Below, one piece after another: positions 33,611 to 46,400 of a stretch of DNA of 64,000 nucleotides. Both the position numbers and the translations under genes were made by a program. The stretch lies in NCBI GenBank assembly GCA_934045905.1, contig OW203767.1:16557073-16621072 (forward strand). Reading direction: 5' to 3'. The notes beneath the pieces were generated by a model. It was not told where the DNA came from. It searched no databases and saw only the letters and a program-made list of their open reading frames with translations. Numbering within the stretch: position 1 is the stretch's first letter; every line of letters starts with the position of its first letter. Source of the DNA: Leuctra nigra. Taxonomy: Eukaryota > Arthropoda > Insecta > Plecoptera > Leuctridae.

Positions 33611-35129
33611 GTAAAAATACAAATGAGAACATACTTATTGATATCTGAACTTATTTTAGTGCTCTGCTCACAAAATATACCACTGAGAATGTTATAACAA
33701 AAATACTAACCATCCACTTACTCCTCCCGGATGTAAAGTACAGGAAGGTAAGGTCACCCTCTATTTTGCTTAAATTGCCATCCTCGCCAATTTGATAATA
33801 TACTTAAATAAATAACACTTTATTGTTACCTCAACAAAAGTGTAAACTGCAGTGTAACGTAAATTGTAAGGCGGATTTTTGCTCGGTCTGTTATCAAACA
33901 GAGCAACAAGTGTGCCGGATTGATATATCCGCTAATCAACTCTGATAATGTAATTAATTACATCTGATGCATTCAGTCATGTATGAAGCCAAAGAGCCAC
34001 GATTTGATCGCCTGCATTCTTCTCCAGGTTTAAACACACCTCCAATGATTCTTGTTACTTTACTGCAAAAATTGCAACAAAAACATTCCAAAAATACAAT
34101 GCCATGCCATCCCATTCACATTCAACATTTTAATGTATCATTATAGAGAATTTGTCATTAAAAATTTTTAAAAATGTAATCTGAATCTGTCTGTATTTCT
34201 TGTTGACCTTTGACGTGAAATGTTGATATTTGAGCTAAAATTTAAATCTTTCGTGTCTTATGATTACGTATGCGTTTACAAAATGTATGTTTCATAATAC
34301 AGGGTAGTATTGCTTTTTAAACCGGTACATACTTTTTAAGAAAAAGAAACTCTTCGCCTGAATCTAAATCTGAATATGTGTCCAATATGTCAGTTCCAAT
34401 TACTCTAGTGTCATTCACATATTATGTTAATTACAAAATAGGAGACAGTACTTTAATCTAATCTAATCGGAAACAAATTTACTATACTAAACACTATTAA
34501 CTAATCACTAATCAGTTACCTAGTAATTGCTGGAAACTAATAGACTAGGAATTTGAATACATCCTTTGTGATCCTTGACTAGATGTCAGTTCTAAACACT
34601 ATTACATCATAATAACAGCCAATGAGGACAAAGAAGAATACATTTCAATACTAATTAGAATACTAACCATGTAGATAGAGCGAGATCTATTAATAAACGA
34701 CAATAGTTGTTGAAATGTGAGTCTTGACATAATGGTGCTAACTAACGTGGGACAAAATGATAGGGTGAGGATGAGGATGTTGAAAACATCCACATGAAAG
34801 GGATGTAAAGCTGGCAATTAAGTGATGATTAAAGTTAGCGGTCTCTTTGACAATTGTCACAGAAGTGTCGCGTGATCTGTCAATTGGTGTGACATTCACA
34901 GTGACGAGGATAATTTATAATCAAAGGGCGCTATCACAGTTATTTGAATAGTTGATGCGCCGGGCGCCAGAATAGATTTATTGTCTTGATATGGTTCTGT
35001 TTCAAATTTTTTTATTTGTATAATCTTAGTTTTATATGTGCTGAAGAGTGGATTTGTTGTTAATAAATATAAATTTACTTCTAAAAATCGAACGTTTTTT
35101 ATTTCAAATTTATCAGAGAACCAATTGTT
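33611..35129. other. Intergenic, nothing recognised
   Basis: AT-rich sequence with only short chance frames. Confidence 0.4.
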
Positions 35130-35508
35130 CACCCTTCAATCGATCTGAAGTTTTCACTCACACTAATGCCATATACGCCGTCAAGTGTTTAACTTTTGAG
35201 CATTAGCCTCTGATTGGTTAAAAAGTGAAATTGAACCGTTCGTCCGATCAAGTACAAATTTTGCATGATCATTGCGGGACCTACATTTTATTGGACTTTT
35301 CACATGTTCAGCCAAATCGGATGAGAACAGAAAAAAATTATTGCTATTTTAAGTTCATTTTAAAACATTTGTCTAATTCTGTTCCATCGAGGCAGATTTT
35401 ACCAATATTTCCAATATTTCCAATGTCAACGCATAGCAACTTTACTGTATGAATTCGCATACAATACCGAGGCTCGTTTACCAACGTGTCACACAGCAGC
35501 GTTTTCAT
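35130..35508. mobile_element. Decayed fragment of the TA-TIR family
   Basis: The right end GGCTCGTTTACCAACGTGTC...CAGCGTTTTC resembles the right TIR at 10-43 with several changes. The preceding 300 bp contain family-like stretches (TGATTGGTTAAAAAGTGAAA, CAAATCGGATGAG). Confidence 0.4.
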
Positions 35509-36976
35509 GTCGAACCAATACTAGTGTTGGATGTAATGCATCATTTGAAGACATGCTATTGATGTGTCATCACCTCATATATTAGGATTGTTGAATCAAA
35601 CAATGGACCTCGCTTCATTCTTCGACGATAAGCGGAAGCAACGTTCGATTCTATTTCGATCACACTCGCTGCATCGATGCATGATCAGTATACGTCATAC
35701 AGGTGTTAATTAATTACTATACTCAATTAGATGAGATAATTTACACTTCTTTAGAAAGTAGCTCCCTTGCGAGTGTTGCCATTGTCCTCTCAAGCCAGTT
35801 TAGAGTTCAAGATTATACCAACAACACGATATTCAATGTCAAATTCAAACGCTCTTTTTTGAATAGATGATTCCCATGTTTTCATGTAGTCTTCCAAAAT
35901 CCTTCGTATTAATATACAAAGGAGGTCCCACTAATTAAATAAATTGTGCATGTAGGTATATGTACCTAGTGATTTTCCTTTTTGAACAGACTTTTATAGA
36001 ATATGTAACTCTGTGATCCATTGGATCGCATTGGTGACACCCTCACATTTTGTGTCCATGGATGCACCAGCGCTGCAATTTAAAGTGTAATAATAAATCC
36101 TATAATCAGCGGTGTTTCTGTACTCTGGATTTAATAATAGAGGTAATCATGACTGTAAGAGGGTCGCAAGAAATTGTATGTAAAAAAATGGCGTAAACAA
36201 TGGCATAACACACAAATAGCAAAGATGTCAGGAATAGCAATTTATCTAAATATAGCACTAATATAAATATAGCTAAATATACTTTATATATTATGTACAT
36301 TTTTTGTACTTTATGTACCTACATACTTACTTAGGTACTTTACTTACTACTTACTACTTTACTTCCTTACTTACTTCCATACTATACGTAGAAATTATCA
36401 ATTAAAATGTACTTTTGCATTATATTGTCTATAAAATATGTTAAAATTTAGCTAATTAAGTTGTGGTGTAAAATTACAATTATCACAAGCAACCATGAAC
36501 TAATTCAACAATTTCTAACTACTAGGTATAAGATAAAATGCAAATTATAGACGTATAATCAAAATAATTAATAATTATGAGCAAGGCAATTGCAAGAGAT
36601 GATCTTGATCATATCATACAATATCATGCAATAAAATCTACTTTATATTATAAAAAAAAATACATTTTACTAATATTTAAAATAAGTTTAATATGTCAGT
36701 AGCTCTTGAACTATTGATTGAAAATGTGTACAATCCAATAAAATGTTTGTCCGCATGACCAGGTATGAACTTGATCCGAGTAATAAGAGGATTTAGCTCA
36801 AAACTATCCTCACACGATTTGACCGTTGGTATGATAATATTATTAGTGTGTTAGTGTTAGTGCTATTAGTGCACTAATATTAGTGCACTAACTACTGCTA
36901 TTAGTGTTAGTGCTATGTTAGTGCTATGGAATTCGCGCCAACTTGTTTCATTGGTTAATCCTCGAGAGTTAACTTA
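35509..36976. other. Intergenic AT-rich DNA with a TTAGTG-rich simple region
   Basis: Around 36840-36935 the motif TATTAGTG / GTTAGTGCTA is repeated many times, partly as inverted copies (TTAGTGCACTAA). Nothing else is recognised. Confidence 0.4.
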
Positions 36977-37926
36977 ATGTTGTACAAAAACAAAAACTTG
37001 TATATAGACTGCCAAGCACCTTTCCCCCTAAAAAGATTGAGATCTAAAAGAAGGTCGCAGCAATAATATATTGTTGAAACATTTTCGCACTTAAAATTCG
37101 TGAAATCATTTCGCCCAGTTCCTGCCGCCAAGCACAACATTATAAACCAAACATTGTACCCAAATTTGAGATGAGAAAAAACCTCTAGGTGAACCGTCAT
37201 AGTATAAACTTTAAAACAATTATACTCATTTAAAACGAAAAATAGAAAGTATTCAAATTTTAAAAACGTTAACAAAATCAATTTAAAAACATTTTTTTTA
37301 CATAACTTAAAATAAAAATTAAAAAATTTATTTAAAATTTAATTAAAAAAAAAATTAAAAGTAAAAAAAATAAAAATAAAGCTTGGCGCATTGTGTCAAG
37401 GAGGGGGCAACATAAAAAGAAGATGTCGACCAAGGAGACGACGAAAGAAAGAAGGAAGAAGAAGACGATGAAGAAGAAGAAGGAAGAAGTCAACATGACG
37501 GTGCAAATTCAATGCGCCAAGCTTTATTTTTATTTTTTTTACTTTTAATTTTTTTTTAATTAAATTTTAAATAATTTTTTTAAATTTTTATTTTAAGTTA
37601 TGTAAAAAAAATGTTTTTAAATTGATTTTGTTAACGTTTTTAAAATTTGAATACTTTCTATTTTTCGTTTTAAATGAGTATAATTGTTTTAAAGTTTATA
37701 CTATGACGGTTCACCTAGAGGTTTTTTCTCATCTCAAATTTGGGTACAATGTTTGGTTTATAATGTTGTGCTTGGCGGCAGGAACTGGGCGAAATGATTT
37801 CACGAATTTTAAGTGCGAAAATGTTTCAACAATATATTATTGCTGCGACCTTCTTTTAGATCTCAATCTTTTTAGGGGGAAAGGTGCTTGGCAGTCTATA
37901 TACAAGTTTTTGTTTTTGTACAACAT
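36977..37926. repeat. Near-perfect palindrome, two 417-bp arms, 116-bp purine-rich spacer
   Basis: The arms 36977-37393 and 37510-37926 have equal length and are virtually identical in inverted orientation; the same 104-residue open frame appears on both strands. The outer tips are ATGTTGTACAAAAAC. The inner tips are GCTTGGCGCATTG / CAATGCGCCAAGC, matching the inner tips of the foldbacks at 5602 and 13816. The spacer is a GAAGAA-type purine run. No flanking duplication was found. Confidence 0.9.
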
Positions 37927-39470
37927 GTCACATGAGGTGGTAGTTTACAGCAGCTTTCATTGATCATTGAGTGTTACCTATCATTACATTGTTAACGCCA
38001 ACAACGTCACTTCTTGTCTAAAAATTTCTGTTTTTCTTCCAATAGTTCCCAAGTTAGTATAACGAAAGGGTCAATTTCTTTTGGTTGAATATGAGTTATC
38101 TCAACTTTTAAATTGCTAAAAGTTCACAACTTGTGAATAACGTAAATTGTAGGTGTATTGTTCCGGTGTAGACCGGAATTTGTGCGTCATCTCGTACTAC
38201 GCATATTAGTTGCCAGTTGGTAAACTGAAAGGTACACGAAAGGTAGATGATTGTAAATGCGTTTCCTTAATTTTAAATTCTTCTAAGTTCACTTTTTTGT
38301 GTAATTTAAACTCTATTGGTAAAGCGTTAAGGCTTACAGATGTTTACAGCACATTTTAAATAAAATCCGGATGTGTTTTGGAAGGCAATATAACTTAAAA
38401 GGAACTTATTTCATAAGTTAACTTTCCAGTTTCTGGAAACTTTCCAGGTAGGTAACTAACCAGTTCTTTATTTGAACTGGAACTAGTTCCTTTTTTTGAG
38501 GAACTAATCCAACACTGCTGTTTAGTGATAGTTCCATAACATGGATTATTCCGCAAATTTTTCCGCCAACAGTTTAAAAACGTACCAAAGATCACGAGTG
38601 GGGTTATGCAGAATATGCATATATAATTTTCTATTATTACCTACGGGTGATTTTTTAAATTAGGGGATGTTGGAAGGGATCAAGTATCATACGGTATGGG
38701 TTATTTCATATAGAATGAGTACACCAAATTTGGTTGAGATCGGTCAAAGGGTGTAGGAGAAAATAAGAACGTTCATACCAAGAAGCCTTTTCCTTTGTTC
38801 ATGCGCAGAGAGACACTACTGAAAGTTAAAGGAATTACGGCAAAGGATGTGGCCATTTGATATTGCCTTGTTGTGAAAATTGATTTTGAAGATGTCAACC
38901 TAGAGTTCCTTTAAGATTAACTAGCTGAGCCACCTGGTGTTTATAGTGCTGGTTGGGAAGGAGTAGGACGTATATCATTAACAGTCACAAAACACACCAA
39001 CACACGAACAAACCAACAAAGAACGGTCAACCTGATTGTACCTGACTGATTGCCAAGATACCCGAGAAGCTAAAGCACTATTTTTGCCGGAGAACAGACG
39101 CATAATCCTTGATCACACGCTTATAAATTCCCTAAGGTGTCTACCGCTTACATCGGTATGTACGAGGGACAATCAATTAAAAATCAATGTACCTACCCAT
39201 ATTTTGTTTAAATCTCACTAAATGATAATTAACATAAAAAATCTCAAATGATTAAAAAAAAAATATATATATATATATGATAACAATGAGAAAAAATGGT
39301 AACACGGAGCGTATTTTATCTCCTCGGTCCCATTCAGTGCGTACCTATACATTTAAAAAAAACTGTTGCTCGTCAAGACTCAAGTGAAAAAAACATTGTT
39401 TAAAATATGACTTTATCCAACACGTCATGTAATATACAAGCTAATGTTCAAATTCTTTTAAAAAGTACCA
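37927..39470. other. Intergenic, nothing recognised
   Basis: Only short frames are present. A (TA)n run lies near 39262-39279, and a short fragment of AACTAGTTCC-type repeat lies near 38400-38520. Confidence 0.4.
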
Positions 39471-40931
39471 AATATAGTTATGAATGTAATTTATGAATAA
39501 GATTTTTTTATTTCATTTTGAATGAAATGGCTTTAAATAAAAGTCCTTTACGATTACTAATTTTACCCTGGGGACGTCTTCGAACGAGTCGTGTGCTTAC
39601 TCATTGTCTTGAAGTATACAATTTTACAATAAATAGTGTGAAAATAAGTTATTTGAAAATACAATTGTGCTAGAAGACAGCCTCCTACTGCAGCAGAATC
39701 TATTATGTTATATTCCAAAACAAGTGTCATCTACGTACATTTGTATTCGTTTAAAAGTGTCAAGACAACATAGGAAACCAAACCTCTGATACGCTCACAA
39801 CACAACCCCCACCCCTAATCCACCAGCCACTGAATAGATCTGAATGTGAATTGTTTATTCTCCAAGCAATGACGATTCACGATATTAAATGACCTTTTAT
39901 TGTTGTTGTTTATTGATTATGGTGTGTGTGTGGGGGGGGGGGGGGGGAGGGGGTGTATGTGTTTATTACGCATAGATCATACAATCAATTAGTCTACCGG
40001 TCTTTATTCCTGATAGTGATGGCATATTGTTGATGCATCTAATTGATTTATTGTTTGTTTTGATATTTTAGACAGTATGAATTATTTCGTGCATTAGGTA
40101 TTCTTTTAAAAATGCCATTGCATAATTGACCATGTTTGTAAACACCTTTCGCACAAGGCATTCGATTGGCGTCAGAATACCATTGTTCATTGTGCGTAGT
40201 TAATCTATTATTCTTTATTCTACACAAAACGAAGTTTCCATACTCTCGAAACTGAAATAAATTTAGATATTATAATATTCATACGTGAAGTAGTAGAAAT
40301 AAAGATGTCATTATGGAACGGAATCGATGTCTGTTATTCGTTTGTATTATTGTCCCAATACTTGAATATCCATAAATACTATCCAAACTAGTTTTCTCAA
40401 ATGGTTGATACTACGTCATATTCTGTCGTCATATTGAGGTACCTATATTTGAGGTTTGAATCTTTCAATGTGACAAAATTATGAAGTGCATAATGAATTC
40501 TTCTATGAACAGCACAATTAGTCGACAAATATCTATCGAGACGCAGTCTGCTGCCGATTTCTATAACAAGCAAATGGGCGAAGATTTCAACATGCAGTAA
40601 GTTAGTAGATGAAGGGGAAGAGCGGAACGCTTAATATTGATAAATTTTCCACATCCGGTTTGAAAATTTTGTTTTTTCTTGAAGTGGAGTGTCTAGCAAT
40701 ACATTGTCTTTAATGTTGCCAAATTTCAAAACTGTCGATGGACCCGTTTGACTTTTGAAAAAAATTAAAATTTAAAATTGGATAAATTCACTTCCGGTCA
40801 AAATATTTCAGATTTTCTTTCAGAAGTACGCGTGAGAAGGGGGACTCTATGTGTCTACCAAATTTCAACTCTCTAGACCAAACCGTGCAATCTGTAGAAA
40901 AGGGCAAGCAAAACGACGTGCCTAGCTAGCT

Positions 40932-40968
<37 letters not shown>

Positions 40969-41227
40969 CCATGAAAGTCAATCCTTGCATGTTTGAGGCC
41001 CAAAATTCACCCCGAAGGGATGAACGCAGCACTTTGATATTTGGTTAGGTGTTGTCAGGTGGCTAAATATACCCGATAACCATGATTTTCAACTTTCATT
41101 TCTCACTGCATGTATGCCTGTCGACACCTCGTTTCGACCACTTAAGCCGTTGCGGTATAAGTCTCTGGTAGTAGCTCGCACGTTGTATTAGAGCGGTGCT
41201 TGGCAGCGTCGAGCTAACGCCCGACTA
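39471..41227. repeat. Tandem duplication, unit 1
   Basis: It begins TATAGTTATGAATGTAATTT and ends GAGCTAACGCCCGACTAGA, directly abutting unit 2, which has the same start and end. Identity by eye is high across most of the unit. It includes a G-rich GTGTGTGTGGGG tract (about 39925), an (AGCC)n run (40932-40967) and a short exon-like frame (40481-40597). Confidence 0.85.
40481..40600 (+). CDS. Possible orphan exon or micro-ORF, 39 codons
   Basis: The frame reads MKCIMNSSMNSTISRQISIE then TQSAADFYNKQMGEDFNMQ and is followed by TAA. The sequence CA|GTAAGT at its end is a perfect splice donor. Composition looks protein-like, but no family is recognised. In unit 2 only the AAATGGGCGAAGATTTCAAC part is kept and the flanks differ. 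Confidence 0.25.
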   Translation: MKCIMNSSMNSTISRQISIETQSAADFYNKQMGEDFNMQ

Positions 41228-42468
41228 GATATAGTTATGAATGTAATTTATGAATAAGATTTTTCTAAATTTATTTTGAATGAAATAGCTTTAAAGAAAA
41301 GTCCTTTACGAATACTAATTTTACCCTGGGGAAGTCTTCTTCGAACGGGTTGTGTGCTTACTCATTATCTTGAAGTATACAATTTTACAATAAATAGTGT
41401 GAAAATAAGTTATTTGAAAATACAACTGTGCTAGAAGACAGCCTCCTACTGCAGCAGAATCTATTATGTTACATTCTAAAACAAGTGTCATCTACGTACA
41501 TTTGTATTTCTTTTGTGTCAAGACAACATAGGAAACCAAACCTCTGATAATCACAACACAACCCCCACCCCTTATCCACCAGCCACTGAATGTTTATCTC
41601 TAGATCTGAATGTGCTTTGTGTATTTTCCAAGCAATGGATTCACGATATTAATTGACCTTTTATTATTTGTTTATTGATTATGGTGTGTGTGTGAGGGGG
41701 GGGGGGTTTATGTGTTTATTACGCATAGATCATACAATCAATTAGTCTACCGGTCCTTATTCCTGATGATGATGGCATATTGTTGATACATCTAATTGAT
41801 TTATTGTTTGCGTTTCGATATTTTAGACAGAATGAATTATTTCGTGCATTTAGGTAGGTATTCTTTTAAAAATGCCATTACATATTGTTGACATGTTTGT
41901 AAGCTCACAGACGGAAGATTCCGCGTGAGGCAATCGATTGGCGTCAGAATACAATACTATTGTTCATTGTGCGTAGTTAACCTATTATTCTTTATTCTAC
42001 ACAAAACGAAGTTTCCATACTCTCGAAACCGAAATAAATTTAGACATTATAATATTCATAGGTACGTGAAGTAGTAGAACTAAAGATTTCATTATGAAAC
42101 GGAATCGATGTCTGTTATTCGTTTGTTGTCTCAATACTTGGATATCCATAATAACTATCCAAACGAGTTTTCTCAAATGGTTGATACTACGTCATATTCT
42201 GTCGTCATATTGAGGTATATTTGAGGTTTGAATCTTTCAATGTGACAAAATTATGAAGTTCACCTAGAATTCTACGAGCGGCTAGAGACAGAAGGTGCTC
42301 CAGGCGGCGTAGGGCGCGCGCATAAGTTTTACTGGGCAGCCTAAGGAATAAAACTCTCTATGGGTATAGACAAAGTCGAACTGGCGAAAATTAAAACTGT
42401 GCAACTTAAAAAAATAACTCTATGGTTAGGCAGAATTAAAACTTGTAAAAATTGCAAATAAAAAAGTA

Positions 42469-42541
42469 CGACCCCGGCCGGTATCGAACCGGCGACCCCT
42501 AACACCGTAAGCCAATGCACTGTCTATTGCGCCAACAGGAC
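42469..42541 (-). other. tRNA-like sequence (SINE head or tRNA pseudogene)
   Basis: On the minus strand an A-box-like TGGCGCAATAGACAG and a B-box GGTTCGATACC are correctly spaced. The T arm (GCCGG/CCGGC) and D arm fold, and a T run follows. Only about 4 of 7 acceptor pairs form, so a functional tRNA is unlikely. The loop would place ACG as anticodon. Confidence 0.5.
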
Positions 42542-42551
42542 GGCGATACGT

Positions 42552-42788
42552 ATGCCGTTCGTAACCACTAAACTAGCAAATGGGCGAAGATTTCAACAAG
42601 ACGCAATGTCGCTCGTCATACCTGCAGCATTACCTACGAACCTGATACTATCTGTGATCGCGATGGCAATCGGCGTGCCGCGATGGCGATGTTTCGGGTT
42701 ATTGATGATCTACACAGCATCCCTCGACCTCTCATTTGAATATATATACTGGAAGGTATCATCGCTTACACAAATTAAAAAAGGATGA
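42552..42788 (+). CDS. Hypothetical hydrophobic frame, 78 codons, possibly an exon
   Basis: It encodes two membrane-like stretches (LVIPAALPTNLILSVIAMAI and FGLLMIYTASLDLSFEYIYW). AAG|GTATCA at 42755 could be a splice donor. There is no recognised homolog, and the tRNA-like sequence lies just upstream. It is absent from unit 1 of the duplication. Could be an orphan exon or chance. Confidence 0.25.
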   Translation: MPFVTTKLANGRRFQQDAMSLVIPAALPTNLILSVIAMAIGVPRWRCFGLLMIYTASLDLSFEYIYWKVSSLTQIKKG

Positions 42789-42812
42789 TGTGAAAAAAAA
42801 GTTTTTCTAGGA

Positions 42813-42888
42813 TCGGGAATCGAACCCGTTATGCAGGAACACAAGCCAGCTGCCTCCGATAATTCAGCTATTCAGGCCGACAGGATAT
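42813..42888 (-). other. Second tRNA-like sequence
   Basis: On the minus strand it has a B-box GGGTTCGATTCCC and an A-box-like TGAATAGCTGAATTATCGG upstream, with T runs just beyond. The acceptor stem does not pair. It is best read as a tRNA-derived SINE head. Confidence 0.45.
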
Positions 42889-43464
42889 GTGGAGTTGACA
42901 GCGAAGCTGCTGTGTTGGTAGATGAAGGGGAAGAGCGGAACGCTTAATATTGATAATTTTTCCACTTCCGGTTTGAAAATTTTGTTTTTTCTTGAAGTGG
43001 AGTGTCTAGCAATACATTGTCTTTAATGTTGCCAAATTTCAAAACTGTCGATGGACCCGTTTGACTTTTGAAAAAAATTAAAATTTAAAATTGGATAAAT
43101 TCACTTCCGGTCAAAATATTTCAGATTTTCTTTCAGAAGTACGCGTGAGAAGGGGGACTCTATGTGTCTACCAAATTTCAACTCTCTAGACCAAACCGTG
43201 CAATCTGTAGAAAAGGGCAAGCAAAACGACGTGCCTAGCCAGCCAGCCAGCATGAAAGTCAATCCTTGCATGTTTGAGGCCCAAAATTCACCCCAAAGGG
43301 ATGATCGCAGCACTTTGATTTTTGGTTAGGTGTTGTCAGGTGGCTAAATATACCCTATAACCATGGTTTTCAACTTTCATTTCTCACTGCATGTATGCCT
43401 GCCGATACCTCCTGCCGTAAGATAGAGCGGTGCTTGGCAGCGTCGAGCTAACGCCCGACTAGAT

Positions 43465-46400
43465 CCAGAGTTGGTCCTACCCGGCCTAAATGTGTAGTTC
43501 ATGTCTCAAAATTGCACCACGACCGACTATCGTATGGTCCGATGTTAAACTTTCTCGGGGGCTTTGCCCCCAAACCGACCCAACCTTATTATAAACCACC
43601 ACTAATAATAATGTTTAAAGTTGTATGAATTTCACTTCTCTATCGCAGCATTACTATCAATGAATGCACCAGTACTTCCAAATTCAAACTACAATATCTT
43701 AGAGCGATCTATATTTTCTATACTTTTCTTGTGTTGGGCTCAAGTTACATTCACCTGTTGTGCCACCCTCATCTAAATGACTGAATTCTACACCACTATA
43801 AGATACTACCTACCTTTCATGTTTAAAAGTAAGTGATGGACAGTAGAATCCTTTTTTCACGTTTTCACAATCAAAAGCAATGATTGTGTTGTTACTTGCT
43901 GAAACTTTTAAACGTCAATCAGCTTTAAAAACTGTGTGTTAAAAGTTAATGATTTATTATTTTCGTGGTGTAGCAACTTGACTAATGGCGACGGATTAAT
44001 GATTTTGAAGGATGGGTAAGGATGGACGGTGGGAAGGAGTCGGTCGTTGTTAATTAGTAGGACACCTTTCCATCATTTGCCTCCTGACTTAACGAAACCA
44101 CAGAAAAGTTCAATCGGAAAGGATTGCCGTAGAAATCAAACCCGGCACATTCGGAGTCGAAGTCTAGATCAAACTTTAGCGTGTCCGCAAGTACTTTCCT
44201 TGTCCATGTGTCTAATACTAAATGAAGGTATTATTTCGTTAATTATATGGAAGGTGTGTGTCATTATCTACAGAATGTAGTTTAGCAACTTGACAACCGG
44301 CTCAACCAGAATGCTCCTGATATTATTACCAGCCGATAATATACATTATCAATCCAGCATTTATGCTCATGGTCCTGCAAATTGCATGCAATCTCACTTC
44401 GTGTGAATAAGGTTCAAGATTAACATATTTCATGGCCATGTTAATTCCTGCACATGAAACCCTCCAGTGCATCTCCTACACGCGTGTCAGAAGGTTCTTG
44501 CCGTGTCCATGCGTGTAATACTAAATGAAGGTATTATTTAGTTGATTATACGGAAGGTGTGTGTGTAATTAGCTCCAGAGTGGAGTCTGTTGTTGGAATA
44601 CAGATGAAAAAGCACAAGCGTTCGACTGAAATGGTTCAGTTCTCGTTTGACGTGTCATTGTCAGCGATGTGCAACTTTTATTCGCAACACATTGTCAGTC
44701 TTTGACGAAGCTGTGGGGAGTCGACTGGTTGCTGAGAAATAGGTCTGTCCAGTGGCATGCATTTTCATTGTAGTGGTTGTAGTTTTTTTATTATGATAAT
44801 ACAATTTCATTATTCTAAGTAAAATAATTATATCAGAAAGAATTAAAATTGGTATAAAATGGTGCTTTCTGTCTACTTAAAAACCACAATACGAGTTTTA
44901 TTAGATTTATTTAGTGAGGGTCGTTATTTTCAACGAGCGCAGAGGTAAATTAACTTAATTTTGGTAATTAATTTTCTTAATTAACTGAAATTTATGGAAT
45001 AGCCATTTGAAAACTTCGATATCATTGACAACCGCCTCAACTTTCAGTTCGAAATAGCCCCATAGTAAATATATTTTTTATGGTAAAATTATGAAAATAA
45101 AATATAAGTTTCGCCAACCGACACAATACCCGTCAATTAATTGTATACCTACAATAATTGCTTGGAAACCATACATATAGAAATATCTGCTATACAAATA
45201 AACAGGTCTCAATTATTCTGCCAGCTTGGTTTATTTTTATACCGAATGAAATTTAGCCGCAGAGATTTAAAATATGCAAGCAGAATGTACCTACGCTAAT
45301 AGTGTCGGATTGCAATTTTTATTGTGATGTGATTCACAATTCCAACTGCAATGTAAGTTGTTTTAAAGAGTACGTTTTACTTATTTTTTTGTAGTGTTAA
45401 GTTTTATTTAAGTTTTAAAACATTATAAAAAATATGATAGAATATAATTTCCAAATTTGACAAATTATATCGATGACGGGAAAATAGACGTAAATGGCAG
45501 TTATTTCCCGTTACATACACAGGCATTAATATTGTAAATTAATATGCTGTCGAAGTAAGTTGTCAGTTTGTCACTTGTCAGAATATGTAAAATATGAAAA
45601 CCCTGATTGTAAGAGCCAATGACATATAAAGCTACTAGTAGCTTTCATGAGCCAATGACATAATGCGACAAATATGTTATGTAAAAGTAACTTTTATCTC
45701 TCCGAATTTGCATCCAGATACAATTTTCTTTTGCATATTATCAGAAAAATTACTATATAGTAATGCAAATATCCAGGATATCTAAAGTGCAATAGCGTCA
45801 TCGTACATTTCTAACTTCATATAATTTTATTCAATCAACACTTTAACGATTCGTCACCTGAATGTGTAAGAGGAAAGAGCAAAGTGAGATTAGCAACGCT
45901 CTGATTTAACTGTCAACATCGATCATAATCATAGCTAATTGGATAAGCAATCGGGTCAGTAAAACAATAGGTCAACTCACACCTTTTTTCACGATTGTTT
46001 AACTATCATAGATGTTTGATCAGTAGATTAACAAATAAGGCCATTAAACAGGGGAAAAAATAATTGTTTCGAAATGGAAATGCACTCTCGATATTGTTTT
46101 TATCATCCTTGCATTTGTGTACCGGAACTAAGCGCATTTGATTGACTGATCTTGTAGAGAGCAGTTCTGCTGTTGTTGATTGTTTGCTCGTCTGGAGGAC
46201 GTTTAGTCTTTGGTTGACTGTAAGTCGCGATTATTTAACAAGTTTTGTCTTCAGTTATAATAACATCGGGTACGCGTGTAGACTGATAATGACATTGACC
46301 TAATACTCGAAGATGAGAGGTAATAAGAATAAGACTCGAGATGGGATGTGGAAAGGTGGATCAACTGGATTTTCCGGTGAGAATATAGTTTTTCATTTGG

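Larger units (their letters stand above)
41228..43464. repeat. Tandem duplication, unit 2, with extra sequence at 42260-42910
   Basis: Same unit as 39471-41227 with scattered substitutions and small indels. About 600 bp at 42260-42910 are absent from or replaced in unit 1. That segment has two tRNA-like sequences and a hydrophobic open frame. Confidence 0.85.

Noticed and set aside
36955..37963. Two identical proteins of 104+ residues on opposite strands
   Set aside because: They are the same arm of the palindrome read twice; composition is AT-driven and there is no domain.
42469..42541. Functional tRNA gene with ACG anticodon
   Set aside because: Acceptor stem pairs poorly and the anticodon stem is mostly wobble; a SINE head or pseudogene is more likely.
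44029..44280. 83-codon plus-strand frame
   Set aside because: No homology, low complexity, partly inside a local duplication.
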